NCBI RefSeq assembly: GCF_016734805.1
Contig: NZ_JAERQG010000001.1
Span: forward strand, 1,054,001 to 1,118,000
DNA length: 64,000 nt
Direction: 5' to 3'
DNA from: Marivirga atlantica
Lineage (GTDB): Bacteria; Bacteroidota; Bacteroidia; Cytophagales; Cyclobacteriaceae
Shown: positions 53,534 to 64,000 of the stretch, piece after piece
Numbering within the stretch: the stretch's first letter is position 1
Layout: each line of letters starts with the position of its first letter
Notes under the pieces: generated by a model
Told to the model about the DNA's origin: nothing
Seen by the model: only the letters and a program-made list of their open reading frames with translations
Database searches by the model: none
Program-made: the position numbers and the translations under genes

Positions 53534-56500
53534 TTGGCTAATATAAATCAATCTGAAAGAATCAATTTCTCCTCTATTAAGAGGGTAATTGATTACCCTG
53601 ATTTCCTAGATGTACAGTTACAATCATTCAAGGACTTTTTTCAATTAGAAACTCCAGCAGAAAAGAGAGCTGAAGAAGGTATTTTTAAAGTGTTTCAAGA
53701 GAATTTCCCAATCTCTGATTCACGTGAGAATTTTGTTCTTGAATTTGTTGACTATCTGGTAGATCCTCCAAAGTATGACATTGATGGTTGCATAGATAGA
53801 GGTTTAACTTATTCAGTGCCATTAAAGGCTAAGTTACGCTTATTGTGTAACGATGAAGATAATGAGGATTTCGAAACTATTGAGCAAGAAGTTTTCTTAG
53901 GTAATATTCCTTATATGACCGAGAAGGGATCTTTCATTATCAATGGAGCAGAAAGAGTTATTGTATCTCAGCTACATAGATCCCCAGGTGTATTCTTTGC
54001 TCAGAGCAAGCACACCAATGGTACAAAATTATATTCAGCTAGGATTATTCCTTTCAAAGGTTCTTGGATAGAATTTGCGACTGACGTTAATAACGTTATG
54101 TACGCTTACATTGACAGGAAGAAGAAATTTCCTGTTACTACATTATTAAGAGCTATAGGTTATGGCTCTGATAAAGACATTTTAGATCTTTTTAATTTAT
54201 CTGAAGAAGTTAATGGAACTAAAGCGGCTTTAAAGAAAGCTGTAGGTAGAAAATTAGCGGCAAGGGTTTTAAGAACCTGGACGGAAGATTTCGTGGATGA
54301 GGATACTGGTGAAGTGGTATCTATTGATAGAAACGAGGTTTTATTAGAAAGAGATTCTGTAATTGAGGAAGAAGATATCGATTTGATCATCGATGCTGGT
54401 GTTAAGTCAATTATCCTTCACAGAAAAGATGTTAACATTACTGATTATAGTATTGTATATAACACCCTTCAAAAGGATAACTCTAACTCTGAAAAAGAAG
54501 CTGTAGAACAGATCTATCGTCAGTTGAGAAATACTGAAGCTCCAGATGAAGCTACTGCCCGTGAGATCATAAACAACCTATTCTTCTCTGAAAAGCGTTA
54601 TGATTTAGGTGAAGTTGGTCGTTACAGAATTAATAAAAAATTAGGATTAGATATCGATGCTGAAACTAAGGTTTTAACAAAAGTTGATATCATCCACATT
54701 GTAAAATACTTAATTGGGTTAATCAACTCTAAAGCTATTGTTGATGATATTGACCACTTAAGTAATAGAAGAGTTAGAACAGTAGGTGAGCAATTATATG
54801 CTCAGTTTGGTGTTGGTCTTTCTCGTATGGCTCGTACCATTCGTGAAAGAATGAATGTGAGAGATAATGAGGATTTTAAACCTGTTGATCTTATTAATGC
54901 CAGAACACTTTCTTCTGTTATCAACTCATTCTTTGGAACTAACCAATTATCTCAGTTCATGGATCAAACGAATCCATTATCTGAGATTACACATAAAAGA
55001 AGAATGTCAGCCTTAGGTCCTGGTGGTCTTTCAAGAGAAAGAGCTGGTTTCGAGGTTCGTGACGTTCACTATACTCACTATGGTCGTCTTTGTACTATTG
55101 AGACGCCAGAGGGTCCAAATATTGGACTAATTTCTTCACTATGTGTGCATGCTAAAGTGAACAGCATGGGCTTCATCGAAACACCTTATCGTAAAGTTGA
55201 AAACGGTAAAGTGGATATGAGTGGTAATGTATTATACCTTACTGCTGAAGAAGAAGATGAACACAACATTGCGCAGGCTAATGCGCCTATCAGTGATAAA
55301 GGCCAATTTGAAAATGACAGAGTAAAGGCAAGATTTGAAGGTGACTTCCCAGTATTAGAGCCAAAAGAGCTTTCTTACATGGATATTGCACCTAACCAGA
55401 TTGTATCGGTTGCGGCTTCTATGATTCCTTTCTTGGAGCATGATGATGCGAACCGTGCTTTGATGGGATCAAACATGCAGCGTCAAGCTGTTCCTTTGTT
55501 AAGACCTGAAGCGCCAATTGTAGGTACAGGTTTAGAAGGAAGAATTGCCAGAGATTCTCGCTCTTTAATTATAGCTGAGAAAGATGGTGAAGTAACATAT
55601 GTTGATGCTACAAAAATAGTTATCAAGTATGATATGACCGAAGAAGAGGAGTTGGTGTCGTTTGATGATGATGAAATCACTTACGATTTAATCAAATTCA
55701 GAAGAACTAACCAAAACACTACTATTAACCTTAGGTCATTAGTATACAAAGGTGATAGAGTTGAAAAAGGTCAAATTCTTTGTGAAGGTTATGCTACTGA
55801 AAAAGGTGAACTAGCTATAGGTAGAAATATGAAGGTTGCCTTCATGCCTTGGCAAGGTTATAACTTTGAGGATGCGATTGTAATATCTGAGAGAGTTGTT
55901 AGAGAGGATATCTTTACATCAATTCACGTTGAAGAATTTGAACTTGAAGTTAGAGATACTAAGCGTGGTGAAGAAGAATTAACTTCTGAAATTCCAAACG
56001 TAAGTGAGGAAGCTGTTAAAAACTTAGATGAAAATGGTATCATCCGAGTTGGTGCTGAAATTTCAGAAGGTGACATATTAATTGGTAAAATCACGCCTAA
56101 AGGTGAAACTGATCCTACTCCGGAAGAAAAACTTTTAAGAGCTATCTTCGGAGATAAAGCAGGTGATGTAAAAGATGCTTCAATGAAAGCCTCTCCTTCA
56201 TTAAAAGGTGTTGTAATTGATACTAAATTATTTGCTCGCCATAAGAAAGATAAAGATGGAAGAGCTGCTGCTAAAAAAGAAGTAGAAGTACTTTCTAAAG
56301 AATACAGTCGTCAATTGTTGACTATCAGAGAGCAGAAAATTGAGAAACTTACTCAATTGCTTGAAGGTAAAACTTCTCAAGGCATCAAGCACAAGTTTGG
56401 TGATGAGATCATGAGCAAAGGTGTTAAGTTCAATAGAAATAATATTGAAAAGAACCTTTTCCCTGAGAAGAATATCTACAGAGATGAAAGTAATTATAAT

Positions 56501-57406
56501 GTACCTGAAGAGGTAAACTTGATATCTGATTTAATTCTTGATAATTGGACAGACGATGAAAATACCAATGCGTTAATCGTTGATCTTGTTAGAAATTATA
56601 ATAAGAAGAGAAACGAGATTGCGGGTAAATTTAAAAGAGAGAGATTTACACTTGAGGTAGGGGATGAATTACCAGCTGGTATTGTTCAGTTAGCTAAAGT
56701 TTATGTTGCTAAAAAGAGAAAACTAAAAGTTGGTGATAAAATGGCAGGTCGTCACGGTAACAAGGGTGTAGTTGCCAAAATTGTACGTGATGAGGATATG
56801 CCATTCCTTGAAGATGGTTCTACGGTGGATATTGTATTAAATCCATTAGGTGTACCTTCAAGGATGAACATCGGTCAGATTTATGAAACCGTACTTGGTT
56901 GGGCAGGTCTTAAATTAGGTAGAAAATATGCTACTCCAATTTTTGATGGTGCAACTGCTGATGAGGTTTCTAAAGAATTGTCAGATGCTGGCTTACCAGA
57001 ATTTGGTAGAACACATTTGTTTGATGGTTTAACTGGTGAAAGGTTTGACCAGAAAGTAACAGTAGGTGTCATCTATATGCTGAAACTAGGTCACTTAGTT
57101 GATGATAAGATGCACGCACGTTCTATCGGACCATACTCACTTATTACGCAGCAGCCGCTGGGTGGTAAAGCACAGTTTGGTGGTCAGCGTTTCGGAGAAA
57201 TGGAGGTTTGGGCACTTGAGGCTTTCGGAGCATCTCACGTGTTACAAGAGATACTAACCATTAAATCAGATGACGTTATAGGTAGAGCAAAAGCCTATGA
57301 AGCCATCGTTAAGGGTGAAAATATGGGTAAACCAAATATTCCTGAATCATTCAATGTATTGGTTCATGAGTTGAGAGGTTTAGCATTAGAAATCACTCTA
57401 GATTAA
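53534..57406 (+). CDS. rpoB: RNA polymerase beta subunit
   Basis: This 1290-residue subunit starts at a TTG codon (no other start fits the N-terminal [20 protein letters not shown]). The rifampicin region ([23 protein letters not shown], then [17 protein letters not shown]) carries the sensitive-type residues. [30 protein letters not shown] and the C-terminal [19 protein letters not shown] are present. It is transcribed with the upstream ribosomal genes through a hairpin. Confidence 0.98.
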   Translation: MANINQSERINFSSIKRVIDYPDFLDVQLQSFKDFFQLETPAEKRAEEGIFKVFQENFPISDSRENFVLEFVDYLVDPPKYDIDGCIDRGLTYSVPLKAKLRLLCNDEDNEDFETIEQEVFLGNIPYMTEKGSFIINGAERVIVSQLHRSPGVFFAQSKHTNGTKLYSARIIPFKGSWIEFATDVNNVMYAYIDRKKKFPVTTLLRAIGYGSDKDILDLFNLSEEVNGTKAALKKAVGRKLAARVLRTWTEDFVDEDTGEVVSIDRNEVLLERDSVIEEEDIDLIIDAGVKSIILHRKDVNITDYSIVYNTLQKDNSNSEKEAVEQIYRQLRNTEAPDEATAREIINNLFFSEKRYDLGEVGRYRINKKLGLDIDAETKVLTKVDIIHIVKYLIGLINSKAIVDDIDHLSNRRVRTVGEQLYAQFGVGLSRMARTIRERMNVRDNEDFKPVDLINARTLSSVINSFFGTNQLSQFMDQTNPLSEITHKRRMSALGPGGLSRERAGFEVRDVHYTHYGRLCTIETPEGPNIGLISSLCVHAKVNSMGFIETPYRKVENGKVDMSGNVLYLTAEEEDEHNIAQANAPISDKGQFENDRVKARFEGDFPVLEPKELSYMDIAPNQIVSVAASMIPFLEHDDANRALMGSNMQRQAVPLLRPEAPIVGTGLEGRIARDSRSLIIAEKDGEVTYVDATKIVIKYDMTEEEELVSFDDDEITYDLIKFRRTNQNTTINLRSLVYKGDRVEKGQILCEGYATEKGELAIGRNMKVAFMPWQGYNFEDAIVISERVVREDIFTSIHVEEFELEVRDTKRGEEELTSEIPNVSEEAVKNLDENGIIRVGAEISEGDILIGKITPKGETDPTPEEKLLRAIFGDKAGDVKDASMKASPSLKGVVIDTKLFARHKKDKDGRAAAKKEVEVLSKEYSRQLLTIREQKIEKLTQLLEGKTSQGIKHKFGDEIMSKGVKFNRNNIEKNLFPEKNIYRDESNYNVPEEVNLISDLILDNWTDDENTNALIVDLVRNYNKKRNEIAGKFKRERFTLEVGDELPAGIVQLAKVYVAKKRKLKVGDKMAGRHGNKGVVAKIVRDEDMPFLEDGSTVDIVLNPLGVPSRMNIGQIYETVLGWAGLKLGRKYATPIFDGATADEVSKELSDAGLPEFGRTHLFDGLTGERFDQKVTVGVIYMLKLGHLVDDKMHARSIGPYSLITQQPLGGKAQFGGQRFGEMEVWALEAFGASHVLQEILTIKSDDVIGRAKAYEAIVKGENMGKPNIPESFNVLVHELRGLALEITLD

Positions 57407-57420
57407 TTCATTTGTTAATA

Positions 57421-57443
57421 AGGGGACGCGAGTCCCCCTTGTT
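57421..57443 (+). terminator. Hairpin between rpoB and rpoC
   Basis: GGGGAC and GTCCCC (57422-57427 with 57432-57437) pair around a GCGA tetraloop, followed by CCTTGTTT. With only a short T-run it is more likely a weak attenuator or an RNA processing or stability element than a full terminator. Confidence 0.55.
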
Positions 57444-57466
57444 TAGATATTTAGATACCAACAATT

Positions 57467-60400
57467 ATGGCATTCAAAAAAAATAAAAAGATCAACACTG
57501 ATTTCTCCAAGATTACTATCAGTTTGGCTTCTCCAGAATCTATTCTTGAAAGTTCTCATGGTGAAGTAACCCAGCCAGAAACAATTAATTACAGAACATA
57601 TAAGCCTGAAATGGGTGGTTTATTCTGTGAGAGAATTTTTGGCCCTGTAAAGGATTGGGAGTGTCATTGCGGAAAATATAAGAGAATACGTTATAAAGGT
57701 ATTATCTGTGACCGTTGCGGTGTTGAGGTTACTGAAAAGAAAGTACGTAGAGAAAGAATGGGACACATTGAACTTGTGGTTCCTGTTGCTCATATATGGT
57801 ACTTCAAATCATTGCCAAATAAAATAGGTTACCTTCTTGGTTTACCAACTAAGAAATTAGATCAGATTATCTATTATGAAAGATATGTAGTAATCCAGCC
57901 TGGTATTAAAGAAGAGGATGGAACTGCCTATATGGATTTCTTAACGGAAGATGAATACCTTGATATTCTTGATAAGCTTCCAAGAGAAAACCAACAGCTA
58001 GATGATGATGATCCAAATAAATTCATCGCTAAAATGGGTGCTGAAGCATTAGATATGCTTTTAGGCAGATTGAAGTTAGATGAATTATCTTATGAATTGC
58101 GTCATCAGGCAGCTACTGATACTTCTCAGCAAAGAAAAGCTGAAGCACTTAAGCGATTAAGAGTTGTTGAGGCTTTCCGTGATGCTAGAACAAGAATAGA
58201 AAATAGACCTGAGTGGATGGTCATTAAAATGGTTCCTGTAATTCCACCTGAATTACGTCCATTAGTGCCATTAGATGGTGGTCGATTTGCAACATCAGAT
58301 TTAAATGATCTTTACAGAAGAGTTATTATTAGAAATAACCGTCTGAAAAGATTGATTGATATTAAGGCTCCGGAAGTTATTCTTAGAAATGAGAAACGTA
58401 TGCTTCAGGAAGCTGTAGATTCACTTTTCGATAACTCAAGAAAAGTAAATGCGGTAAGATCAGATGGTAACAGAGCCCTTAAATCACTTTCAGATATGCT
58501 GAAAGGTAAACAAGGTCGTTTCCGTCAGAACTTATTAGGTAAGCGTGTGGATTATTCAGGTCGTTCAGTAATTGTTGTTGGACCAGAGTTGAAAATGCAC
58601 GAATGCGGTATTCCTAAGAATATGGCAGCTGAGCTCTTTAAGCCTTTTGTAATTAGAAAGCTAATCGAAAGAGGAATCGTGAAGACAGTTAAGTCTGCGA
58701 AGAAAATTGTTGACAGAAAAGATCCAGTTGTTTGGGATATTCTGGAGAATGTAATGAAAGGACATCCGGTTCTTCTTAACCGTGCTCCAACACTTCACAG
58801 ATTGGGTATTCAGGCATTCCAGCCTAAACTAATAGAAGGTAAGGCTATTCAGTTGCACCCATTAGCGTGTACTGCATTTAATGCCGATTTTGACGGTGAC
58901 CAAATGGCTGTTCACGTTCCATTAGGACATGAGGCTATTTTGGAAGCTTCAACATTAATGCTTTCTTCTCATAATATACTGAATCCTGCTAACGGTGCTC
59001 CTATAACAGTACCTTCTCAGGACATGGTACTTGGTCTTTATTATGTAACCAAGGGTAGAAGAAGTACTGAAAACGAAAAAGTTTTAGGTGAAGGTAAAAC
59101 CTTCTACAGTCCTCAGGAAGTAATTATTGCTACTAACGAAGGACAGCTTTCTAAGCATGCTTACATCAAGGTGAGAACTGAGGTGAGAACGCCTAGTGGA
59201 GAGCTTGAGACAAAAATAATTGAAACTGTAGCTGGTAGGGTAATCTTTAATCAAAGTGTACCTAAAGAGGTAGGCTTTGTAAATGAGCTACTTACCAAAA
59301 AGAAATTACAGGTAATTATTTCTAATGTATATAAGATAAGTGGTTCAGCCAGAACTGCACAATTCTTAGATGATATTAAAGAACTAGGTTTCCAAATGGC
59401 CTATAAGGGCGGTTTATCAATGGGACTTGGAGATATCATGGTTCCTGAAATTAAGGAAACACTTGTTGAGCAAGCTAAGGATGAGGTAGATGCAGTTTGG
59501 AACAACTACTTAATGGGTCTTATTACAGACAACGAGCGTTACAACCAGGTAATTGATATCTGGACTAGAATTAACTCTCAGTTGACTAACTCATTAATGC
59601 AGCAGCTTGAGGAAGACGATCAGGGATTCAACTCAATCTATATGATGATGCACTCTGGAGCCAGAGGTTCAAGAGAGCAGATTCGTCAGCTAGGTGGTAT
59701 GAGGGGTCTAATGGCCAAGCCTCAGAAAAACCTTGCAGGATCAGTTGGTGGTATTATTGAAAACCCAATTCTATCTAACTTCCGTGAAGGACTTGATGTA
59801 ATCGAGTACTTTATTTCAACTCACGGTGCTAGAAAGGGTCTTGCAGATACAGCCTTGAAAACGGCCGATGCTGGTTACTTAACCAGACGTTTAGTTGACG
59901 TTGCACAAGATGTTGTAGTGAACGAGACTGACTGTGGTACATTAAGAGGTCTTACAGTATCAGCTCTGAAGGATAATGAAGAAGTTGTTGAATCATTATA
60001 TGAGAGGGTATTAGGTAGAGTTTCTGTTCATGATGTTTATGATCCTGTTTCTGAAGAGTTAATTGTAGAAAGTGGAGAGCAAATAAGTGAAGAAATTGCT
60101 GAAATTATTGAGAATTCCGCAATTGAAGAGGTAGAAATCAGATCGGTACTAACTTGCGAAACTCGTCAGGGAGTTTGTGGTAAGTGTTATGGTAGAAACC
60201 TTGCTACTTCTAAGATGGCACATAAAGGTGACTCTGTAGGTGTAATTGCTGCACAGTCAATTGGTGAACCAGGTACTCAGCTTACACTAAGAACATTCCA
60301 CGTAGGTGGTACAGCTTCTAACATTGCAGTTGAAGCAACTGTAAAGGCCAAATTTGCTGGTGTTGTGGAGTTTGAAGATTTGAGAGCTATCCAATCAACC

Positions 60401-61768
60401 AATTCTGATGGTGAAAAGATCACTGTTGTAATGGGTAGATCTGGAGAGATAAAGATTGTTGATCCTAAGACTAAGAAAGTCTTAATGAGCAACAACGTGC
60501 CTTACAGTGCTGTACTTAAAGTAAAAGAAGGTCAGAAAGTAGAGAAGGATGAAGAACTTTGTTTCTGGGATCCTTATAATGCGGTGATCTTATCTGAATT
60601 TGAGGGTGTTGCTGAATTCGAATCAATCGAAGAAGGTGTTACTTATAAAGAAGAGTCTGATGAGCAAACTGGTCACAGAGAGAAAGTAATTATCGACACT
60701 AAGGATAAAACTAAGAACCCAGCGGTTATAGTTAAAACTGAAGGTAAAGATGATAAGGTTTATAACATTCCGGTTGATGCTCACTTAGCAGTTGATGACA
60801 ACCAGAAAATTAAACCAGGTCAAATTCTTGCTAAAATTCCTAGATCGACTTCTAAGTCAAAAGATATTACTGGTGGTCTTCCAAGAGTAACTGAGTTATT
60901 TGAGGCAAGAAACCCATCGAATCCGGCTGTTGTGTCAGAAATTGATGGTGTGGTAACTTATGGTGGTATTAAAAGAGGTAATAGAGAAATCTTTATTGAA
61001 TCTAAGGATGGTGTTAAGAAGAGATACTTAGTATCATTATCTAAGCACATTCTAGTTCAGGATAATGACTTTGTGAAAGCAGGTTATTCTCTTTCTGATG
61101 GTGCAACAACTCCTAATGACATTCTTTCAATTAAAGGACCTACTGCAGTTCAGGAATACATTGTAAACGAAATTCAGGAAGTTTACCGATTACAAGGTGT
61201 GAAGATCAATGATAAGCACATTGAAGTAATTGTAAGACAAATGATGCAGAAGGTTCAGGTTCTTGAATCTGGTGATACTGTATTCTTGCCTAATCAGGTG
61301 GTTGATAGATTTGTATTCAGAGAAGAAAATGATAGAATTCTGGATATGAAAGTTGTTACCGATGCTGGTGATTCTACTAATCTTAAACCAGGACAAATCA
61401 TATCAGCTCGTAAGTTAAGAGATGAAAATTCTACACTTAAGAGAAAGGATATGAAAACTGTGAAGGTGAGAGATGCTGAAGCGGCTGTTTCTAAGCCTAC
61501 ACTTCAAGGTATCACACAAGCTTCATTAGGTACTGAAAGCTTTATATCTGCGGCTTCTTTCCAGGAAACCACTAAGGTATTAAGTGAGGCATCTATCAGA
61601 GGTAAAGAGGATAAACTAATAGGCTTGAAAGAGAATGTTATTGTTGGTCACTTGATACCAGCTGGTACAGGGCTTAGAGAGTACAACGATTTAATCGTAG
61701 GTTCTAAAGAGGAACTTGAAGCGATTAAAGAAAACAAAGTAGCTCAAACTGAAGAAGCAGATAAATAA
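57467..61768 (+). CDS. rpoC: RNA polymerase beta' subunit
   Basis: This 1433-residue subunit contains the N-terminal zinc ribbon ([23 protein letters not shown]), the catalytic NADFDGDQM, the bridge helix/trigger loop region ([22 protein letters not shown]) and the second zinc site ([13 protein letters not shown]). It follows rpoB by 60 bases. Length is usual for Bacteroidota. Confidence 0.98.
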   Translation: MAFKKNKKINTDFSKITISLASPESILESSHGEVTQPETINYRTYKPEMGGLFCERIFGPVKDWECHCGKYKRIRYKGIICDRCGVEVTEKKVRRERMGHIELVVPVAHIWYFKSLPNKIGYLLGLPTKKLDQIIYYERYVVIQPGIKEEDGTAYMDFLTEDEYLDILDKLPRENQQLDDDDPNKFIAKMGAEALDMLLGRLKLDELSYELRHQAATDTSQQRKAEALKRLRVVEAFRDARTRIENRPEWMVIKMVPVIPPELRPLVPLDGGRFATSDLNDLYRRVIIRNNRLKRLIDIKAPEVILRNEKRMLQEAVDSLFDNSRKVNAVRSDGNRALKSLSDMLKGKQGRFRQNLLGKRVDYSGRSVIVVGPELKMHECGIPKNMAAELFKPFVIRKLIERGIVKTVKSAKKIVDRKDPVVWDILENVMKGHPVLLNRAPTLHRLGIQAFQPKLIEGKAIQLHPLACTAFNADFDGDQMAVHVPLGHEAILEASTLMLSSHNILNPANGAPITVPSQDMVLGLYYVTKGRRSTENEKVLGEGKTFYSPQEVIIATNEGQLSKHAYIKVRTEVRTPSGELETKIIETVAGRVIFNQSVPKEVGFVNELLTKKKLQVIISNVYKISGSARTAQFLDDIKELGFQMAYKGGLSMGLGDIMVPEIKETLVEQAKDEVDAVWNNYLMGLITDNERYNQVIDIWTRINSQLTNSLMQQLEEDDQGFNSIYMMMHSGARGSREQIRQLGGMRGLMAKPQKNLAGSVGGIIENPILSNFREGLDVIEYFISTHGARKGLADTALKTADAGYLTRRLVDVAQDVVVNETDCGTLRGLTVSALKDNEEVVESLYERVLGRVSVHDVYDPVSEELIVESGEQISEEIAEIIENSAIEEVEIRSVLTCETRQGVCGKCYGRNLATSKMAHKGDSVGVIAAQSIGEPGTQLTLRTFHVGGTASNIAVEATVKAKFAGVVEFEDLRAIQSTNSDGEKITVVMGRSGEIKIVDPKTKKVLMSNNVPYSAVLKVKEGQKVEKDEELCFWDPYNAVILSEFEGVAEFESIEEGVTYKEESDEQTGHREKVIIDTKDKTKNPAVIVKTEGKDDKVYNIPVDAHLAVDDNQKIKPGQILAKIPRSTSKSKDITGGLPRVTELFEARNPSNPAVVSEIDGVVTYGGIKRGNREIFIESKDGVKKRYLVSLSKHILVQDNDFVKAGYSLSDGATTPNDILSIKGPTAVQEYIVNEIQEVYRLQGVKINDKHIEVIVRQMMQKVQVLESGDTVFLPNQVVDRFVFREENDRILDMKVVTDAGDSTNLKPGQIISARKLRDENSTLKRKDMKTVKVRDAEAAVSKPTLQGITQASLGTESFISAASFQETTKVLSEASIRGKEDKLIGLKENVIVGHLIPAGTGLREYNDLIVGSKEELEAIKENKVAQTEEADK

Positions 61769-61795
61769 GATAAAGAGATATCAAATTCATCAATA

Positions 61796-62125
61796 ATGGA
61801 AGATAATAACCAAGGAAAGGGAAAAAATCCGAACCAAATAAATATCGAGTTATCAGAGGAAGTGTCAGAAGGTGTTTACGCTAATCTGGCAATGATAGCT
61901 CACTCCAACGGTGAATTTGTTATCGATTTTATCCGTTTGATGCCAGGAGTACCCAAAGCAAAGGTTAAGTCACGTATTGTTGTGACTCCTCAACATGCAA
62001 AAAGGTTACTGGGGGCATTAAAAGATAATATTGAGAAGTATGAGAAGAATTTTGGTCCGATAAAACAGTCAGAAGAAATGCCAAAATTTCCGATGAATTT
62101 CGGATCAACGATGGGAGAGGCGTAA
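61796..62125 (+). CDS. DUF3467 family protein
   Basis: This 109-residue protein of the DUF3467 family has the core EGVYANLAMIAHSNGEFVIDFIRLMPGVPKAKVKSRIVVTPQHAKRLL, a small beta fold with flexible ends. The function is unknown. It lies 27 bases after rpoC and is followed by a terminator, so it is the last gene of the rpoBC transcript. Its fixed place next to RNA polymerase genes suggests a transcription- or translation-linked role, which is inference. Confidence 0.88.
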   Translation: MEDNNQGKGKNPNQINIELSEEVSEGVYANLAMIAHSNGEFVIDFIRLMPGVPKAKVKSRIVVTPQHAKRLLGALKDNIEKYEKNFGPIKQSEEMPKFPMNFGSTMGEA

Positions 62126-62164
62126 GCTTATTCCTTATAAATTAGGAGTTTGTGAAAATAAATT

Positions 62165-62199
62165 AATCAGATGTGTTTGGATAATGCATCTGATTTTTT
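62165..62199 (+). terminator. Terminator of the rpoBC-DUF3467 transcript
   Basis: A perfect nine-base-pair stem (62165-62173 with 62187-62195) around a 13-base loop is followed by TTTT. The loop contains the -33 element of the rpsL promoter and the T-run adjoins its -7 box. Confidence 0.75.
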
Positions 62200-62206
62200 A
62201 CCTTTG
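62176..62206 (+). promoter_or_regulatory. Promoter of rpsL-rpsG-fusA
   Basis: TTTG at 62176-62179, a 19-base spacer and TACCTTTG at 62199-62206 match the Bacteroidota promoter perfectly. The rpsL start is 58 bases downstream. The whole promoter is interleaved with the upstream terminator. Confidence 0.8.
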
Positions 62207-62264
62207 CAGTCCTAAAAATCTCCAGTAGATAGAGAACTAGTAATAGAAGATAAAGTAAATATAA

Positions 62265-62639
62265 ATGCCTACTATACAGCAATTAGTTAGAAAAGGTAGA
62301 AAGAAGTTGACTTCAAAGTCAAAATCTCCTGCTTTAGATTCTTGCCCGCAAAGAAGAGGGGTTTGTACGCGTGTGTATACTACAACGCCTAAAAAACCTA
62401 ACTCAGCGATGAGAAAAGTAGCAAGGGTAAGATTGACAAATCAAAAAGAAGTGAATGCCTACATTCCAGGTGAAGGTCACAACTTGCAAGAACACTCTAT
62501 AGTTTTGATTAGAGGTGGAAGAGTGAAAGATTTACCGGGTGTAAGATATCACATCATCAGAGGTGCGCTAGATACTGCTGGTGTTAATGGTCGTACCCAA
62601 AGAAGATCGAAATACGGAGCTAAAAGACCTAAGAAATAA
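62265..62639 (+). CDS. rpsL: 30S ribosomal protein S12
   Basis: This 124-residue protein sits at the decoding centre. [22 protein letters not shown] and [13 protein letters not shown] are conserved; the lysines altered in streptomycin-resistant strains (K43/K44 region and GGRVKDLPG) are unchanged. It lies 6 bases before rpsG. Confidence 0.98.
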   Translation: MPTIQQLVRKGRKKLTSKSKSPALDSCPQRRGVCTRVYTTTPKKPNSAMRKVARVRLTNQKEVNAYIPGEGHNLQEHSIVLIRGGRVKDLPGVRYHIIRGALDTAGVNGRTQRRSKYGAKRPKK

Positions 62640-62645
62640 AATAAG

Positions 62646-63113
62646 ATGAGGAAAGCGAAACCTAAAAAGAGATACGTTCTGCCAGACCCTAAGTTTGGTG
62701 ATACAATGGTTACAAAATTTGTAAACTATTTGATGCAGGACGGTAAAAAAAGTACTGCCTACGCAATCTTTTATGATGCTGTTGCTTTAGTAGAGGAAAA
62801 GACAAAGGAAAATGGTCTTGAGACTTGGAAGAAAGCATTAGCTAACATATCTCCATCTGTTGAGGTAAAAAGTAGAAGAGTAGGTGGAGCAACTTTTCAG
62901 GTACCATTAGAAGTACGTCCTGAAAGAAAAGTTTCTTTAGGTATCAAATGGATGATCACTTTTGCAAGAAAAAGAGGTGAGAAGACAATGATGGAGAGAC
63001 TTGCGGGAGAGATAATAGCCGCTTCAAAAGGCGAGGGTGCTGCTATCAAGAAAAAGGATGATACGCACAGAATGGCTGAAGCAAATAAAGCATTTTCACA
63101 CTTTAGATTTTAA
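62646..63113 (+). CDS. rpsG: 30S ribosomal protein S7
   Basis: This 155-residue protein nucleates the head of the 30S subunit. Signature elements: [52 protein letters not shown] and the C-terminal [20 protein letters not shown]. It is 11 bases before fusA. Confidence 0.98.
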   Translation: MRKAKPKKRYVLPDPKFGDTMVTKFVNYLMQDGKKSTAYAIFYDAVALVEEKTKENGLETWKKALANISPSVEVKSRRVGGATFQVPLEVRPERKVSLGIKWMITFARKRGEKTMMERLAGEIIAASKGEGAAIKKKDDTHRMAEANKAFSHFRF

Positions 63114-63124
63114 AATCTAGCATA

Positions 63125-64000
63125 ATGGCAAGAGATCTTAGACTAACGAGAAATATTGGTATCGCTGCACACATCGATGCTGGAAAAACCACCACTACTG
63201 AGCGTATTCTGTATTATACAGGTGTAAGCCATAAGATTGGTGAAGTTCACGATGGTGCTGCAACAATGGACTGGATGGAGCAAGAGCAGGAAAGAGGTAT
63301 AACAATTACTTCTGCTGCTACTACTGTTTTCTGGCCGTACAAAGATGAAAAATACCACATCAACATAATTGACACCCCAGGTCACGTAGATTTTACAGTT
63401 GAGGTAAACAGATCGTTAAGAGTATTAGATGGTTTAGTTTTCCTTTTTAGTGCAGTAGATGGTGTTGAACCTCAATCTGAAACTAACTGGAGATTAGCTG
63501 ATAACTATAAAGTTGCTAGAATTGGTTTCGTAAATAAAATGGACCGTGATGGTGCTGACTTCTTAAACGTGTGTAAGCAGGTGAAGGAAATGTTAGGTAC
63601 TAAAGCAGTTCCATTACAATTACCTATCGGTGCCGAAGGTAATTTCAAAGGTGTAGTTGACCTTGTTGAAATGAAAGCTATTCAGTGGAATGAGGAAGAT
63701 CATGGTATGACTTTCGAAGAGATTGACATTCCTGCTGATATGGTTGACGAAGTAAATGAATACAGAGAAAAATTATTAGAGTCAGTTGCTGAGTATGACG
63801 AAACTCTAATGGAAAAATATTTCGAAGATCCTGAATCAATCTCTATTGACGAGGTGATTGCTGCTTTAAGAGCTGCGACAATTGATTTAGCCTTCGTTCC
63901 AATGATGTGTGGTTCTGCCTTTAAAAATAAAGGAGTTCAAACATTATTGAATTACGTAATGGAGTTGCTTCCTTCTCCGCTTGATAGAGATAGCATTGTA
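63125..64000 (+). CDS. fusA: Elongation factor G, cut by window end
   Basis: The first 292 codons of EF-G, the translocation GTPase, are present and continue past the window. Visible: G1 [30 protein letters not shown]3 [13 protein letters not shown]4 [10 protein letters not shown]. The frame is open to the last base. Truncation is only the window edge. It completes the rpsL-rpsG-fusA operon. Confidence 0.97.
   Translation, partial: MARDLRLTRNIGIAAHIDAGKTTTTERILYYTGVSHKIGEVHDGAATMDWMEQEQERGITITSAATTVFWPYKDEKYHINIIDTPGHVDFTVEVNRSLRVLDGLVFLFSAVDGVEPQSETNWRLADNYKVARIGFVNKMDRDGADFLNVCKQVKEMLGTKAVPLQLPIGAEGNFKGVVDLVEMKAIQWNEEDHGMTFEEIDIPADMVDEVNEYREKLLESVAEYDETLMEKYFEDPESISIDEVIAALRAATIDLAFVPMMCGSAFKNKGVQTLLNYVMELLPSPLDRDSIV

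Noticed and set aside
63125-64000. Truncated EF-G pseudogene
   Set aside because: The frame is open to the last base; truncation is the window boundary.

Overview
The window looks like a chromosomal stretch of a low-GC Bacteroidota, most likely a marine member of the Cytophagales (Marivirga/Fulvivirga-like; a guess from protein style, not proven). Evidence: exact matches to the Bacteroidota promoter (-7 box TAnnTTTG, sometimes with TTG/TTTG 17-20 bases upstream) before many genes; a type IX secretion C-terminal domain; a TonB receptor/DUF4249 pair; a DUF1800/DUF1501 pair; many sensor kinases; RpoB, RpoC and EF-Tu of Bacteroidota type. I see no phage, insertion sequence, CRISPR array or rRNA gene. 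Coding density is high. No gene-free stretch exceeds 300 bases; the longest is 48376-48651 (276 bases), which holds the promoter of the tRNA-tuf unit.

Layout. 1-5014: lpxH, a small secreted protein, an FKBP isomerase on the minus strand, an NtrC-type regulator with its NtrY-like kinase, and an acyl carrier protein. 5160-10459: TonB receptor plus DUF4249 lipoprotein, then a second LpxH-like phosphoesterase next to a kinase-like protein of unknown role. 10468-13554 (minus): DUF3857 protein, YjjG-type HAD phosphatase, ArsR regulator. 13701-16329: secreted CarboxypepD_reg-like protein and a periplasmic-binding-domain sensor kinase. 16322-21842 (minus): DUF1800, DUF1501 (Tat signal plus T9SS domain), beta-barrel protein, lipoprotein. 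21996-23719: histidine-phosphatase lipoprotein, SRPBCC-like protein, orphan lipoprotein. 23930-27286: a compact three-gene unit (cNMP-type histidine kinase; receiver fused to a thioredoxin-reductase-like flavoprotein without CxxC; small UBP-type zinc finger), the best candidate for an undescribed system. 27404-33634: Cys-less thioredoxin-like protein, ftsH, rsfS, birA, ahcY. 33686-39260: surface glycan locus (four glycosyltransferases and a sulfotransferase-like protein on minus, a GT90-like protein on plus). 39417-41528: ECF sigma factor, small zinc-binding anti-sigma, gmk, nadD. 41613-48375: DUF5686 protein, TPR sensor kinase with a degenerate ATP site, frr, pyrH, biotinyl carrier protein.

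48652-64000 is the core translation/transcription block: tRNA-Tyr, tRNA-Gly, tRNA-Thr, tuf, tRNA-Trp, secE, nusG, rplKAJL, rpoB, rpoC, a DUF3467 gene, rpsL, rpsG and fusA (cut by the window end). Hairpins lie after tuf, between rplL and rpoB, between rpoB and rpoC, and before rpsL. At two of these (before tRNA-Trp and before rpsL) the terminator and the next promoter share bases.

Together the genes describe a Gram-negative envelope-rich cell: lipid A and surface polysaccharide synthesis, outer-membrane uptake, T9SS export, envelope sensing by several histidine kinases, and the conserved ribosomal/RNA polymerase operons.
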